64,000 bases of DNA from Cristatella mucedo (GCA_009760855.2 WPIO01000035.1:3247001-3311000), one strand, 5' to 3'. Shown: positions 11,866 through 24,336, numbered from the stretch's first letter. The notes: a model not told the origin generated them from the letters alone. Numbers and translations: made by a program.

Positions 11866-13400
11866 TCTGTTGGCCACCGAATAATGAGTACGGAAAGAAT
11901 AAGCAAGCTCCCCATAACGGCTTGTATTTTCTGCGTTCCCTTGTAGCACGATGCTTGTAGTCTCCCTCCCTCCCCTCTCGGAGCTGGAATCCTTGGCGAG
12001 CTGAGATGTGTCGCACAAGTGAGTCTCCATTACGCAGCTAATGACGCAACAATGTCGACTTGCTGGTATGTGTGTGTGTGAGGATAGTTACCCCGCCTTC
12101 AAGAGTGCCCCCTCCCCCCCCCCAGCTTTGGGAAGGCTGGCTTTGTTGTTTCCCACGTCCCCCGTAGACTAAGGTATCTAGGCTCCCCAGTAGTCCTTTT
12201 TGGTTTCCCAGCTATTCTTGGCTCATGCGATATCGTTATAAAGAGGTTCGATGAAACTGGCCCCTCTTGATCGGTTACAGATCCACCTAGACCCCTTATT
12301 TACCTAATCGGTGCAAGATCTCTCTGAATCTCAGAGCCTCCTCCCAGCACTCGGCGTCATCTCTACCTGTTATGTTATCTGCCGCTATCCTGCTATCTTT
12401 CTAACCTATATGGACAAATATTCTCTGCGCACATTTAAATTATTATTTTTCTGTAGCATTTATTTGCTACTGCTTACTGGCTTCCGCATTTTTTTGCAAG
12501 CTGCATGTGAGTTTTTTAAATGTTCGCAATTGCTTATCAATTTTTGGTTGTACTAACACTTTGAGTTATAAATGAAACATGCAAAGACGTGCATGCATTT
12601 TCTGCATTATCTATTCGTTTCAGAGTGAAGAAATTTGTTTATTATATCGTTGCAGGTGTCTATGTCTGGTACAGGAAAAAATTTCCCGTCCGAATGACTA
12701 TCGGACGGAAGTTCGTTAAGCATTCTAATCCTGAATACAAAGTTTCCGCTGTGTCCACGCTAACGCTTGTAAAGGATGAAGCCTAAAGCACGGTTACAAT
12801 GCGTGCCTATCGTCCACTACGATCTGTTCTCACAACGAAGCGAAGCTGTTCGACAGTATCGCTCTAGCTTCAACCGTAGCGAATGCTGTTCCATCGGCAC
12901 TGTCCCGTGAAAGTGTATTATGGTTATACCTTGGCTTAGCATTGCGTAGTCGGCAGCTGAACTGCTTGTCTTCTTGTAAAAGAGACACGCGAAAGCCAGC
13001 CACGCTAAGTACATATCAATGCATACAATTTAATACATACAGTAACCGTACGATCGCGCTTTGTTTATACATATGTAAAGTGGCGAGTAGGAGATTCAGT
13101 TCTCTGAGGACACTATGCAAGTGTATTATTTTTATTATGTTAACAATTTACTAAAATATAGACAAAAATATATTTAAGCTAAATGCACACACTTTTGGGG
13201 CGCTTGCATCCTTATAACACAGGGTTGCTGTCCAACACTGTTCTGTCATCTCAAATTACGCAAGAGTTAATTGATTCCTTCGAGAAGCTCTCTGGCTGCT
13301 CAAGGAAAGCGAAAACAGAATGCCGGAGTGTTCCTCGTCACTTAAAAGAACTAGGTTTACGTCGATCACTCGCTCGCTCGCTCGCTACGGCTGCCACAGC
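11866..13400. other. Intergenic, nothing recognised
   Basis: AT-rich towards 12400-12700 and 13100. A short C-run lies near 12112-12124. No ORF resembles a known protein and no repeat family was recognised. Confidence 0.45.
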
Positions 13401-13435
13401 TACCGACGGAAAAGCTGCTAGCTTTTCCGTCGGTA
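13401..13435. repeat. Perfect short hairpin, 16-bp arms
   Basis: TACCGACGGAAAAGCT (13401-13416) and its exact reverse complement (13420-13435) are separated by 3 bases, GCT. The flanks contain (CGCT)n just upstream. It lies outside any recognised gene. Confidence 0.9.
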
Positions 13436-13728
13436 TGCTTCGCATTCCGTGCTAGCTGCGTGCATGGACTAGTCGCTGCTAGGGAAGGGTTTTCGATTCT
13501 TTCGTTGAGCGTTGTGAAGTGCCTGTACAAGCGATTTAGTTTTTTACGCAAATAAAAATGGTCTATTGTTATTATTGTTACTGCTCCGGTTTGCATCCCC
13601 AATGGCCTTTAAGTGGAACAATGGAGCTGTAGCCCATAGAGGACGCGAGAGCACGAGGACGCTGCAACTAGAGGAGCAGTTCAGCTATCTATGCTGGACG
13701 CAATCCGTGGCCGTCCCTACGGGTCAAA

Positions 13729-13905
<177 letters not shown>

Positions 13906-14099
13906 AATGCCAATTATGTATTAATTTTCCAAGCCCGACGGTACCCGGGTGTACGGGCGCTCTTCCAGTGCACCTGCACAGCGTCGTACTGTAGCGCATA
14001 CATCAGCATCGGTCTAGCCTATAGCACGATTGCACTCGCGAGTTATGCGGCGAAACAGTTTCAAAACTTATGTGCCTATCGCTCTGCTCGCTGTCGTCT

Positions 14100-16700
14100 T
14101 AGGTGCGCGCAACGAGGGCAGAGCATTTAAGCGTAAATGAAGTAGTGCATGCTGGACATCGGCGGCTATTGCCAGGGCCTATCGTCGGCGCGAAGAAAAG
14201 AAGGATCCGAACTGCGAGCGAACTGCTGCGGCTGCCTCGCCGACCTTCGCCTCTCCGACTCAAAAAGGCAGCGGAGCACGCGGGGTGTGGCTCGCTCGCG
14301 CCAGAGGTCGGCTCTTCATCTCTCCGGGCAACTGACGCACCAGGCTGCGAGAGCAGCAGCGTGCACTAGAATGCCATTGTGCATTGGTAGCTTGGTGCTT
14401 GGTAGGTAGGACCCGCCGTCACCCGATGCGACGCGCGATGCGTGCTATCGCATTGTGGTCGAACCGTGCGCCGCAGACCTCGAAAAAACAACTTCGCACC
14501 TCGCGGAACAGCGGGCAGTCAACAATGGCCGTCAGAATGGACGCGCTGCCGAGCGCTCCATTTAGCATGCTCGGCCGGCCGACCGGCTGAGTAAGCCGTC
14601 GCCATTGATGACCTCGCCAGCCGACTGACACCGCACAATGGCCGGCGTGTATTAGCTGAAAAATCAGCGCTCGCCGATGTTTTGTATGCAAGCCTTATTA
14701 CTGACGGCCGCTGCCAGTCTGCGAACCTGGCGGCGTCTCGCTGGGCGCGATTCTGCAGGCTGACGACGAGAAGTCCGACGAGTCGCCGCTGCCGCCACAG
14801 TCGTCGTCGACGGTCGGTCGCGATGTCAGTCGCGGCCGCCGCCAGTCCGCGGGCCGCTACGGCGCGTCGGCGAAACGGCCCGCACGAGGCTGCCTTCGGA
14901 GAGCGCCGTCGCTGAAGCCTTGGCCGCAGCGACATGCTCGGCATCGCCTCGTCGGGCCTCGTCCTGACCGTAGACGGCGTGAGATGGGCCCGCGCTCCGC
15001 CTCCGTCAGCCGCCGCCGCAGATTCTGGACGACGAGCGACCGCCTCCGCCGCCGCGCGCGTGGCCGTCTCGTGGGACGTCCCGTGGAATTCGGCCGAAAC
15101 TTGGCAGTCCGACTCGCGGCGCGCGGACGACGAGCTGGGCGGCGGCGCCGGTGGCTGCCGTCTCTGGCGCCGGGCTGGAGACTTTAGCGGCGGCGGTCGG
15201 GCGACTGCCACCGAACGCGGCGAGCTGGCGCTGAGCTGCCCGTCGCCGAGAGCGGGGCGAGGCGCGAAATCGAGGCAGTCGACGTCGCGGCTCGCCGCGG
15301 CATCATTCGGCGGCTCGCCGCGACCGGCTACCGAGGGTGCTGCATCGCCGCACGGCGCAAGGCGTACGTTGCGGCGTCTCGCTGCGAGCGCCTGGCCGTC
15401 GCCTGCGCTTCACTCTGAGTCGGTGACGAGCGATCGGGGGCAGCGGGAAAAGGCGGAGAACACTCGTGCGAGGAGCCAGTCTAGTGTGGACGCAGCGGGC
15501 GACCATCGATCCGCTACCCGGGAGTCCGCCGCCAATTCGCCAGGCGTCAAGACTAACGCCGTCACCGCCGCCGCCTCCACAGCGACGCATCGGGACGTCG
15601 GCCTCGCCTACGGCGACTCGAATGGCGGCTTCGGCTACCGCCTGTATTCGCAAGTCCGCTGGAGCCAGGAGGACTCTATTTCCTCGAGAAACTTCCCGAG
15701 TCAGACTAGTGGGAGGCTGAAAGCCAAGTGCGGGTTCATGGACTCTGCCATGCGCAACATGTACAACTCGACCGAGCAGAGGCGAATCGAGTACCTGCTG
15801 AGGCTCTAGTTGCAGCCGACCGCGACCGTGGCGGCTGCGGGCGGCGTCGCACCCACACGCGCTTGCCGGTGACAAGTCCGCAGCCAAACAGCCGGTCAGC
15901 GTCGTCACCGCAAGTGGCCAAGTTCGGACTACTTCCGTCACCGGCCCGATCGGCACTAGCACGCCGGGAGCGCGTGTCCTGCAAGAGAGCAGCGACGTCT
16001 CGCGATCGCTCGGACCGCGTGGGCGCGTGACCTTCGCCAAGGATACGTTACAGCGACCGACGGCCGCAGTAAGCAAAGACTCGAATAAGACGCATGGACA
16101 AAGATACGAGCTCGGCGAGCGGTCGGCGTGGAGGCCACGACCTCCAGGTTCGACTTAGCGGTTGCGTTTACCGCGTCCGATCGACTGCTGCGGTGTGAGT
16201 AGAGGTGGCCCCGGGCCGCTCGACTCAGCGGTCGCGGGGCGAACGCGATGCAGCGAACGTTGCGACGAACGTTGTCCGACCGCGGTATCGCCACCAGCTC
16301 CGATAATCCACTCGGCGGTGTCGAGCGCCGACCAGGCGCAGGAACGCAACTACCCCGAGGCTCCGAGGTCAGACAGTGCAGCTTTGGCGAATGGACGAAA
16401 TGCCAATGCTCGTTCGAGTTCGCTCCGATCAACAGGACATCTTTCGGACAGGTTGCTTCTCGCGTTATTTCTCTTTGACACGAGACGCAGCTGGCAGTTT
16501 CGCGATCGGACGACGAAGCCGTGACTCGGAGCTGCTTTGAGCCCGAGGCAAATACGAATTCGTGACGAGGGCGGCGCTACCTAGGGAAGATCGCGCTCGC
16601 GCGGAGCTCGCGCCGGCGCGCTTTCGGTCCGCAGATAAGTGCGCTCGCTAATATACGGGCGCCGTCCAGTCGTCGCAAGCTGCGATTCGCTTCGTTCGAG
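14100..16700. promoter_or_regulatory. CpG-rich block, likely CpG-island-like region
   Basis: By eye this has among the highest G+C and CpG density in the window, sharply different from the CpG-poor introns to its right. It lies 1.5-4 kb upstream of the first coding exon of the DNTTIP2-like gene. Long overlapping ORFs occur on both strands (plus 14934-15809; minus 14519-15211 and 15303-16076), as expected where stop codons are rare. It could be a promoter island, an exon of an unrecognised gene, or both. No TATA box or start site can be fixed. Confidence 0.5.
14934..15809 (+). CDS. Hypothetical 291-residue ORF in CpG-rich block
   Basis: ATG-started ORF. Residues 1-220 are Ala/Arg/Ser-rich and look like translated CpG-rich DNA. 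The last 65 or so residues have a more ordinary composition (for example QEDSISSRNF and NSTEQRRIEYLLRL). No domain is recognised. A 257-codon ORF on the minus strand overlaps the 3' half and is equally open, so the coding strand cannot be decided from sequence alone. It is listed only because of its length and the composition shift near its end. Confidence 0.18.
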   Translation: MLGIASSGLVLTVDGVRWARAPPPSAAAADSGRRATASAAARVAVSWDVPWNSAETWQSDSRRADDELGGGAGGCRLWRRAGDFSGGGRATATERGELALSCPSPRAGRGAKSRQSTSRLAAASFGGSPRPATEGAASPHGARRTLRRLAASAWPSPALHSESVTSDRGQREKAENTRARSQSSVDAAGDHRSATRESAANSPGVKTNAVTAAASTATHRDVGLAYGDSNGGFGYRLYSQVRWSQEDSISSRNFPSQTSGRLKAKCGFMDSAMRNMYNSTEQRRIEYLLRL

Positions 16701-16968
16701 AACCGCGTTTGACGCCGTAATAATAGGCAAAACGCACGCGTAATTGGAGCGCGAGCTTAGTGCAGCAGGTCACATCAATCGTCTAGTCTAGGCCACAGGC
16801 AGCTGCAGCGAGGATATTCTTTTTAGACGTAGGATATGTGAAGAGCATAGTTTTAGCCTTATTCGCGACGTGTAGGTGCGCTTCACGACCGAGCTCGTAA
16901 TTTCGAGTCATGCAGTAGGTGGAATCTCTACATAAAAAGCTGCGAGCGGAGTAACGGGTGCTACGTGG

Positions 16969-17140
16969 TGAGCCGTAATGGCTCACTAGGTAAGGCGGTT
17001 GCTTTTCACAACATCGGCATCGATGGTCATGGGTTCGAATCCTGGGGTGGGCTATCCCATATCGCCACTTCAAGCGGCGGTGATAGCCGTTAAGGCTCTT
17101 CTGTCGCTATACAAAAAGAGGCTGTTAAATCAGCTAGTAT
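16969..17140 (+). mobile_element. SINE-1, tRNA-derived (best copy)
   Basis: The head has an A-box-like TGGCTCACTAGGTAAGG (near 16979) and a perfect B box GGTTCGAATCC at 17032-17042. The body carries an imperfect inverted repeat around ATCGCCACTT...GCGGTGGTGAT. It ends in a conserved tail (TTAAGGCTCTTCTGTCGCTA, then ACAAAAAGAGGCTGTTAAAT and CAGCTAG). Related copies are at 23140, 32281 (minus), 39288 (minus), 51174 (minus) and 52095. The tail differs from the LINE-A tail, so its partner LINE is unknown. Confidence 0.85.
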
Positions 17141-18126
17141 TTTGTTTTATTTTACGCATATTTTGACGTTATATAAATGAGGCTTTTTAATTAGCTGCAG
17201 CTGCGTGCGCCTTCTGCTGCAATTAGCGAAGCGCCTGACACTAATGCGCATGCCTAAGCTGTGGCCAATTGTTAAGCCTATGAAGCAGCGCAGTGTCGGG
17301 CCACTAATGCAGGTTATATTTCGTGTCGTCTGCTGCAAATGATCGAGCTCTCGTATATTTGCCCATTGAGAAGAATAAAGAAGAGTCTCGTTTACCCCGC
17401 ACGAGCACCCGCTGTATCTCCGTGAGAATCCCTCTAAAACAGCCGCCGCCGGAGACGCTGTCACACAACACTGCCTTTACATTGTTACCACTTTTGCACC
17501 GTAAGTTGTACGTGGTTGCGACAAACCCAGCGAATAATTCGCCTCGGAATCCTGCCAAAAAGGATGACAGGCGCTCCTGAAAATATCAATTCTTCACTGT
17601 TTGCAGTGGTGAATATCGTGCCTTCCTAACAATTTCCTCTCAAAATAATCGCCCGGCCTCGCGGTAGCGATTTCGAGCGGCTCCGAAGCTTAAACTCGAA
17701 AGTTGCCCATGCCAGCCACAGCTTCCGGAAATCCCTGTCACTTTGCGTGGCAAGACGCACTTCTTTAAAGTTATCCAGGGTGGATAATTAATTAACAGAG
17801 CATTTTCCGTGGAAAACAAACACATTCTGTCTGTGTGCGGCCTGCGAGAAAGACGGCAGGAATTCCTGAGAAACGCAAAGACGGAAAATCGCTTGACAAG
17901 CGTGCCGCCCACGCTGGTGCGCGCGAGCGCTTACTAACAGCACACCCATAGGGCGATGAATGAAAATAAAACAATTTATCAGAGGGTTGAGCGACTCGCT
18001 TGCCGAGATCCGTCCGGCTGTGCACCTGAGCCTAGAGACCCCGTACAGTAGGCGGGGTCCATTGCGTCCTTGACCTCTTCCATCGGGCACTTCCGGCGGC
18101 GTGCTTCCCGAGCTTCCGACGAGACT
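17141..18126 (+). promoter_or_regulatory. Probable 5' flank and 5' UTR of the DNTTIP2-like gene
   Basis: About 1 kb upstream of the chosen start codon. CpG content rises again from about 17880 (GCGCGCGAGCGC near 17920), compatible with a start-site region. No TATA box or initiator can be assigned. The boundary is inferred only from the position of the first coding exon. Confidence 0.3.
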
Positions 18127-18455
18127 ATGGCGTCGTGCGTTCGTAGGCGTGGACGCGCGTCGATGCTCCAGCCAGGTGTAGTTAGTAGCAGTGTGTCCGA
18201 AAAGAGCTGCTTCGGCGGCGAAAACGATTCGTCGTCGGATTCGGATATGGATCTAGACGACATGGTGTCGCGCTCAGTGCAGCTGCTAACCGGCGAGCTT
18301 CTTCCGGTAAAGGACGGTAACCGATCGGACGGCCGGCTTTTCCTGGACACCAGCAAGGATGAGAGTCTGGGCAGGAGCGTGGCGCATAGCGGTGCGATTG
18401 AGCGGCAGGACGGCGAACATTCCGCACCGAGTGACCAGAAGACCAAGAAGCCTGC
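18127..18455 (+). CDS. DNTTIP2: DNTTIP2/Fcf2-family pre-rRNA processing factor, exon 1 of 5
   Basis: The start is the ATG at 18127, with A at -3 and G at +4. Upstream in-frame sequence has no ATG. The exon encodes residues 1-109 and two bases of codon 110: a basic N-terminus (RRRGRAS), then an acidic Ser/Asp stretch at residues 32-45 (SSSDSDMDLDD) and a charged tail. It ends at a strong donor, GC|GTGAGT. Joined to the other four exons the phases match exactly, giving 274 residues. Fcf2 (yeast) and DNTTIP2 (human, about 750 residues) are nucleolar; yeast Fcf2 is needed for early 18S pre-rRNA cleavages, and human DNTTIP2 also binds terminal transferase and estrogen receptor. This protein is close to yeast Fcf2 in length (about 217). 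Exon 1 is assigned by splice phase and acidic character rather than by clear homology. Confidence 0.72.
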
Positions 18456-18849
18456 GTGAGTTTCGGGAGCGGTCATTGTCGGTGCTCGGCTTCGGCGACG
18501 GTGACAGTTAGCTGTCGCTTATTGCATGCTTAACTAGTGCTCTTCCAATATTTGACCTAAGTGAAATTAATTTCTGGGTGGGCGACGTGGGTTTTGCAGT
18601 CTGTGCTGGTTGGTCGTACGCTTGGAACCGATTGCCGACGTTTGCCCTCAGCTACCATGCTTCCAAACTTTGAATTGACCACCGACTGGCATCGCGTCAT
18701 CTCCCGATTCTACGATATTCAAAAAGAAGCCTCACTAAATTGCCTGCTCCATTAAGCCTTTGCTTTGTCCTAATGAATTTGTTCTTTGTATGCCCATGTG
18801 TTCTGAAATTGTACATGCTGTGACCAGCCAATCGACGTACTTTGTTTTC

Positions 18850-18915
18850 AGCATGTATAAAGTGCCTAGGAAGAGATAGTATTCTGATGGGGCGTTATAT
18901 AAATATTTTATTAGT
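18850..18915 (+). repeat. Solo LINE/SINE 3' tail
   Basis: AAAGTGCCTAGGAAGAGATA, then GGGGCGTTATATAAATA and an AT-rich end. This resembles the shared LINE-A/SINE-2 3' hairpin region, with no head or ORF. Confidence 0.5.
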
Positions 18916-21677
18916 AATATTACCGCCTGTAACTTATTGGTTACTAGGCAGTCAGTTATGATGTCCAGAACAATGTTTGTTATTCGTTGTGCTTCCCACA
19001 ACAAAGATGGGAGTGAGACTGATGCTCGCTGTTCCACTAGGCCTGCACCAAGATATCACTAATGGATGTTTAAATAATCCGCATCGCAAGCTTCTCATAG
19101 TGCACAGATGCTGGTAGAATGAACGTGCACACTAGTAAGTGGTAACTTGGTTTCTGTGGGCAAGCTGGTGATATATTCGTGTATTCAAATGGATCCTGAT
19201 GCCTAATGGTGTTTCGTGGAGGTGAGCGACGGTGAGGTAATATGATTGGATTGCCCCGAGATCGGATGGCCCTTCACCCACAATAGTCGCTTGTAGTTCT
19301 CTCAGTATCAAGTCTGACCCGGACTTGTGCCAGCCACAACTTCCGAAAGTACCTTTGTAAACTTGCTTGCTGATGGGATTTTCTCTGTACATTGCTTTCT
19401 GTGCTTCTTTATGTAATGAAAACAATTTTTAAAGCATGCTAGTACTTATCTAAAATGATGTAGTAAATGAAAGTCCCTCAAAAGTTATGAGCTAATAGGG
19501 TCCTTCTTTGCAGGCACCATAGAGTATTCCTCTTCATTGGCTGGGCTGCTAAATAATAACTATGCTAAGTGTGTTTATTTTGCAGTTTCTTTGTGGCTTA
19601 GAAGGACTACTTTCAGTGGTCAAAGGTCAAATGAAACTGGAGGAATTGGCTTTGGCAGCCGTGGAAGAAGGGTCTGCCGTATCCCCCTACCCCCCTCATG
19701 AAGTCCCAACTCAGGCTTCGCCCTGCAATTGCTGCTTATATTGTGATGACGGTGCTGCCACGCAAGCAGATGTGGTAGGACTGTAGGAGGCAAGTGATAG
19801 GCTCAGTTCCTGTAGCTAATGGTACAGTTGCATGCAATTTGTAATTAAAAAATTGTAACTCGATAAGACTGGAAGTTACAGTGAGACTTGCAGTGACATG
19901 AGCTCTCTCATTACGTTCATTGATCGCTCATTCGTGTGAAGGAGAGGAAGGGGTTAGCAGGGATTTAAGGAAGTTGCTCTGCGAGACCTCTAAGAGTAGC
20001 CTGCCGAGACTGAATGTGCTTAGCATGCAGAATCACGAGCTTATTTGCCTGTTTGCACTAGCCACACACCTGGCCGCAACAAGAAAATGAGCGGCCTGGT
20101 CGCCAATGGATATTCAAACATTTCCTAGTGTGTGTGATGTGTTATGTGCATGTATTTGCTAAAGGAAAGTGCTGGACATCTGAATCGTATTAGGCCATGC
20201 TTATAAGTTTGGTACCTTACCGTGAACTACCCACTCGCTCGGAGCTTTCTATGACCAAGTTGCATTCAATGTCGTGTCTATTCTTTGGGCATCTATCTGT
20301 AGCTGATGCCGCTGTGTTTTTGCTTTTCTCTCCGGCTCAGGATCATTGAAGGCTGAAGGCGTGCGTGTGAAAGCCCACGCTGCATGCTCTGCTAGTTTCC
20401 TTCAAGCTTTAACTTAATATGCTGTGGCTGTAACTCTGCTGGTTCCCCATTCTCTGTAATCCACTGTGCTGTCAGTAACAAATGTTTTAAAGAAATACCT
20501 GGGTGTGTGTCAGACGGTCATGTACATTCAGGTAAATCCCGCTGGCCCTTATGTTCTTGTATAAATTCCTAATCCATAGACTTATCACCTGAATCCTGCA
20601 CCCAGGCGTCCAAAAAGTGATCAGTGTGAATTCAGAAAAACCTTCTCTGGAAGCCCTCTTACAGTGTGGCAAATTACAGACTTTTGAATAATAATTTTCA
20701 GTCGAGTGGACTTATGATCTCAGTCGAATCCCACAATCAGTGTAATCCCAATGGCTTGCTGTAAATTCTCTTTTAATGGCTGTAGGCTAAAGGATGTCAG
20801 TTGCAGTATGACTGATCCCATTTGAAGTGCACTTTTGCCGAGCCTGAAGCTGCTAGCTGAGGGAAGTTGCTTCAAAATTAGCACCTATGAAAGGTTAGCC
20901 CGGGTCCGGGAGGAAAGTCCCTCCAATCTTTGCAGCGATGCAGTAGCTGTCAGTCAAGATTGCTGGCTGCTTTCGTCATCAACTTCCGAATGGATTAGAT
21001 CATACCAGCTTTGTACTGCTTTATGTGATGGCAGAGTATGTATTCCAGTGTGTGAAATATGGGTGGGTTGCCAACATGCAGCATTACGGCCTGATAAGTT
21101 TTAACATGCTGAACATATGTTTAGGCAGGATGGTTGACACTAGCAGTGACAGAAAAGTCGCACCACCGTGTACAGTAAGTCGTAACCAACTTCGGCTTGA
21201 CCAGATTCTGACAGCATGACTACCACACTAGGATCCGAAATTCTTCAGTGCCGAGTCCGAATCTACTTTCCCACGAAAGTTGTGAAGCTTCAGTCTCAAG
21301 AAGATTGGCTAGGCGGCTGGAAATTCGTAGCTAGAATTTGGTTGTAAGTTCTACAAGGTTTTCGACATTGAGTGCAGAGAACTGTTGATAGGAGGAGATG
21401 CAAGCAGCCGGGTGGATCGTAATCGATTTCTTGTCAAACCGATTGCCGAATTCTGACGTATGCATAATTTGAGTTACGAGCTCCGGCAGAGAACGAATAA
21501 AACTCGTAAGCCAAGGTACCACTGTATAGGTCGAATACCCTGCCTCAGCAGCCTGCCGAACTCAGGGTACACTGGCTGGCGTGCTGCATCGGTACCAGAC
21601 AAGAATTCCTCAAAGGACTGTTCAAGTTATTGCTGGTCAAGCACGTTGGATTGTATAGCTCAAGTACTTTGTTTAGG

Positions 21678-21680
<3 letters not shown>

Positions 21681-21776
<96 letters not shown>

Positions 21777-21794
21777 TGTATGTATGTATGTATG
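21681..21794. repeat. Compound (TA)n(TATG)n microsatellite
   Basis: About 34 TA units followed by about 12 TATG units, in intron 1 of the DNTTIP2-like gene. The Ile-Tyr and Met-Tyr-Val-Cys repeat ORFs over it are artefacts. Confidence 0.98.
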
Positions 21795-23139
21795 TTTGGC
21801 TGCAAGATACCGAACCAAAGTACATTACCAGGCTCAATAAGTACTTGTTTGAAAAATCCTTGTTTGGTGCGGATGAAGTGTCCTTAGTTCAACCTCGGAG
21901 AATGACTAAGGAGTGATAGCAGCAGGCGGCTGAGGTGGTTGTTCGGCCTGCATCAGTAGCCGACCTTTTCAGTAAATCTCAGGCTCTGTGAAATGTGCTA
22001 TTGCAGATGAAACCAACAGAAGATGGTGGCCTCTATTCGTGGCCCGACAAGGAAGGTCATAATGAATTGTGGTGGGATGTCGCACTAACTGCATACAAGT
22101 CAGCAATGTATGCATTTTTTGGGCAGTCAATACATATGTTCTCATGCTGTGCATAATTGTAGTGTGGCTGGCATCATGGAAATTCTTATTAACCAAAGGA
22201 ATTTAAAGCCGAAGCAGCCGCAGCCGTGTAAAGATTTTTTGCACCTGACTTGATATCCTTGACGTTTGAGCTGGTTTCGCCTACCAGGATCGCCATCTTC
22301 GAGTCTTGAAAGGAAGTCGGATCAATGAAGCCACTGTCCTCTGCACTGGTCCTTAGTAGTGGTTTATGGAGCACACTGGCTGTTGCTGGCCTGCACCATT
22401 TTTGCATTTTTACTTAGCAGCTGCTTACTGGCCTGAGCCTGCAGGTCTGAGCCCTTGCCGGCCGCCGGCTGACTGGGTGGCTAACTAACTATCGGTATCA
22501 AACCTGATACCCAATCAGAAGTTGAGAAGCACCTGTCGCTAGGTGGGCCTTTTTTAGATTTTAAGTGAAAGAGCAGCCTTCAAGCGAGATAAGCAGAGGA
22601 AAGCAGCCGGTGCTCATGTTTCCTCAGGTTGAGGTCCAGCTGCTGGGCCTCCAATAAAAGTATCCTGTGCCGGCATTTCATTCTTGTTCAAACGAGTACT
22701 TCTTGCCCGTGGAAAAACTTGATAGCTCAATTAATTAAGTTCCCAATCCGTTTTCTTAAGTCTTTTGGCTGCTTTAGTATGCCGACTGCAGTGTGTCAAC
22801 CTTATTTCTATGCTAGTTCTTGCAGATGTAAGAGTCATTAACCTGGTAGCCGTGGTATGCCAGCTGTAGGTGACCAGCCTTCTTTGCCGAGATTGCACGG
22901 CATGTGTGATGTGTTCGTGCCTATTTGGAATGTGCTACAAATGTCATCTGTGTTGACTCGGATGCCTGCTTTCGAGACAAGCAGGCAACGTTTTACTCAC
23001 TGAGCTTGGCAGCACGGAGCACAAATATTGGTGGACGAATCTGTTTCCTGCTAAGCCAATCTTGAGCTCCGATAGGCGTTTGTTTGGACCTTCTTGCGTG
23101 TAATGTTTTTCTTTTATCGTCAACTGCATAGTATGTTAC

Positions 23140-23301
23140 TGTGTCGTGACAAACCTGGAGGTAAGGTCCTTGCTCTTCACGACCGAGGTCGCGGGTTCGA
23201 ATCCAGCACTGGCCGATCCTTTGTTGGCAACTGCAAGTGGTGGTGAAAGCCATTAAGGCTCATCTGCCACTATACAAATGAGGCTGCGAAATCAGCTAAC
23301 A
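23140..23301 (+). mobile_element. SINE-1 copy
   Basis: Perfect B box GGTTCGAATCC at 23194-23204, an eroded A box, the internal CAACTGCAAGTGGTGGTGAA segment and the SINE-1 tail (TTAAGGCTCATCTGCCACTA, then GAGGCTGCGAAATCAGCTAA). Confidence 0.8.
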
Positions 23302-24336
23302 TGTGAGGCTGCACAGAGGATTATGCTTCATTTTATGAGAGCTGCTTCTTTGCCAAAAAGTAGACCTGCTCAGCTGGTCGGCTGTTACCTGCACATGTTA
23401 TATTGTGGCCTTCTATCGCGAGGTATACTGCTGATTATCATTAGCCTTGCCTGGCACTTCGGCTCGCATCGAACCGAGCAAGACTCGAGCATCCGGGTGT
23501 TGGAGCCAGGATACCGAGTTTGGCAGCCCTTGCTGTCAGTCGTAGCTCATGTGTATCCCAGAGGATGTGTAGCATCACCTTGCATTCAGGCTTTGGCTCG
23601 AATCTTGTTTATGTTTATGTTTTTATGTGGCATTTATGCATGCCGCAAATGGCAAATTGGCAAATGGGATCCAACCGAATCGGTAGCAATTTGAGTCCAC
23701 ATGAGGCTAGTCTTTGTGTCCTCCCCCCTCAACCAGGCATGGTTGGATTATGGTATTGCATCTAGGGCATATAACCGGACCTCTCGGATATCGTTGGGGG
23801 ATCAGCCGAAATCTCGAAATGTGCTAGGATTCTATGCAGTGCCCCCCTTCCCCCGAGCTTCTGCGTGCAGGTGCGTCGTCTGCTTGCTGCTATCCTTCAT
23901 ATGTGCTGCAGATACGCTAATTTGCTCTGTACCCCGATTGTTCCCGAAACACTCCGTGTAAGCAGTGTCGAATGGATCGTCAGAAAGCTAGAAATCTGTA
24001 GTGTGAACGTACTACTGTACTCGGATGCCTGTCATGACAAGTCGAAGCTGATCAATCCAATTCCTGAGGAGTCTTTTTTGCATAACTGCGTTTTATTGGT
24101 GGTCCTGGCCTATTAGCCATGGACAGTTAATGTCTGAAACTGCTGAAAGATTTGCTATGAGTGGCATTGGTGTGCTGAGCCTGCTGTGTTGCATGCTGTC
24201 AGTTGACCTCAGCATCAGCAGCCTGTGCTGCCCCGTGTAATGCATTCGTTTGTCACTGCTGGCAATGTGGTTGGACTTGGCTTGCCCGGCGGGTCATTTG
24301 GTGAACCAGCTTGACATTCTTGGCCTCTTGTTGCAG

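Larger units (their letters stand above)
18456..24336 (+). other. Intron 1 of the DNTTIP2-like gene
   Basis: 5.9-kb intron between donor GTGAGT and acceptor TTCTTGGCCTCTTGTTGCAG. It contains a solo repeat tail (18850), a compound TA/TATG microsatellite (21681) and a SINE-1 copy (23140). The remainder is TG/CA-rich, CpG-poor sequence with no recognised gene. Confidence 0.65.

Noticed and set aside
16969..17050. A functional tRNA gene at the SINE-1 head
   Set aside because: The A and B boxes are good, but no paired acceptor stem or anticodon arm can be formed, and the same head recurs with the SINE tail at other loci.
18070..18126. Longer start for exon 1 of the DNTTIP2-like gene
   Set aside because: The frame is open to 18070 but starts there with TTG. 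The first in-frame ATG, with strong context, is at 18127.
21460..21887. ORFs of Ile-Tyr and Met-Tyr-Val-Cys repeats
   Set aside because: They are translations of the (TA)n(TATG)n microsatellite, open in several frames on both strands.
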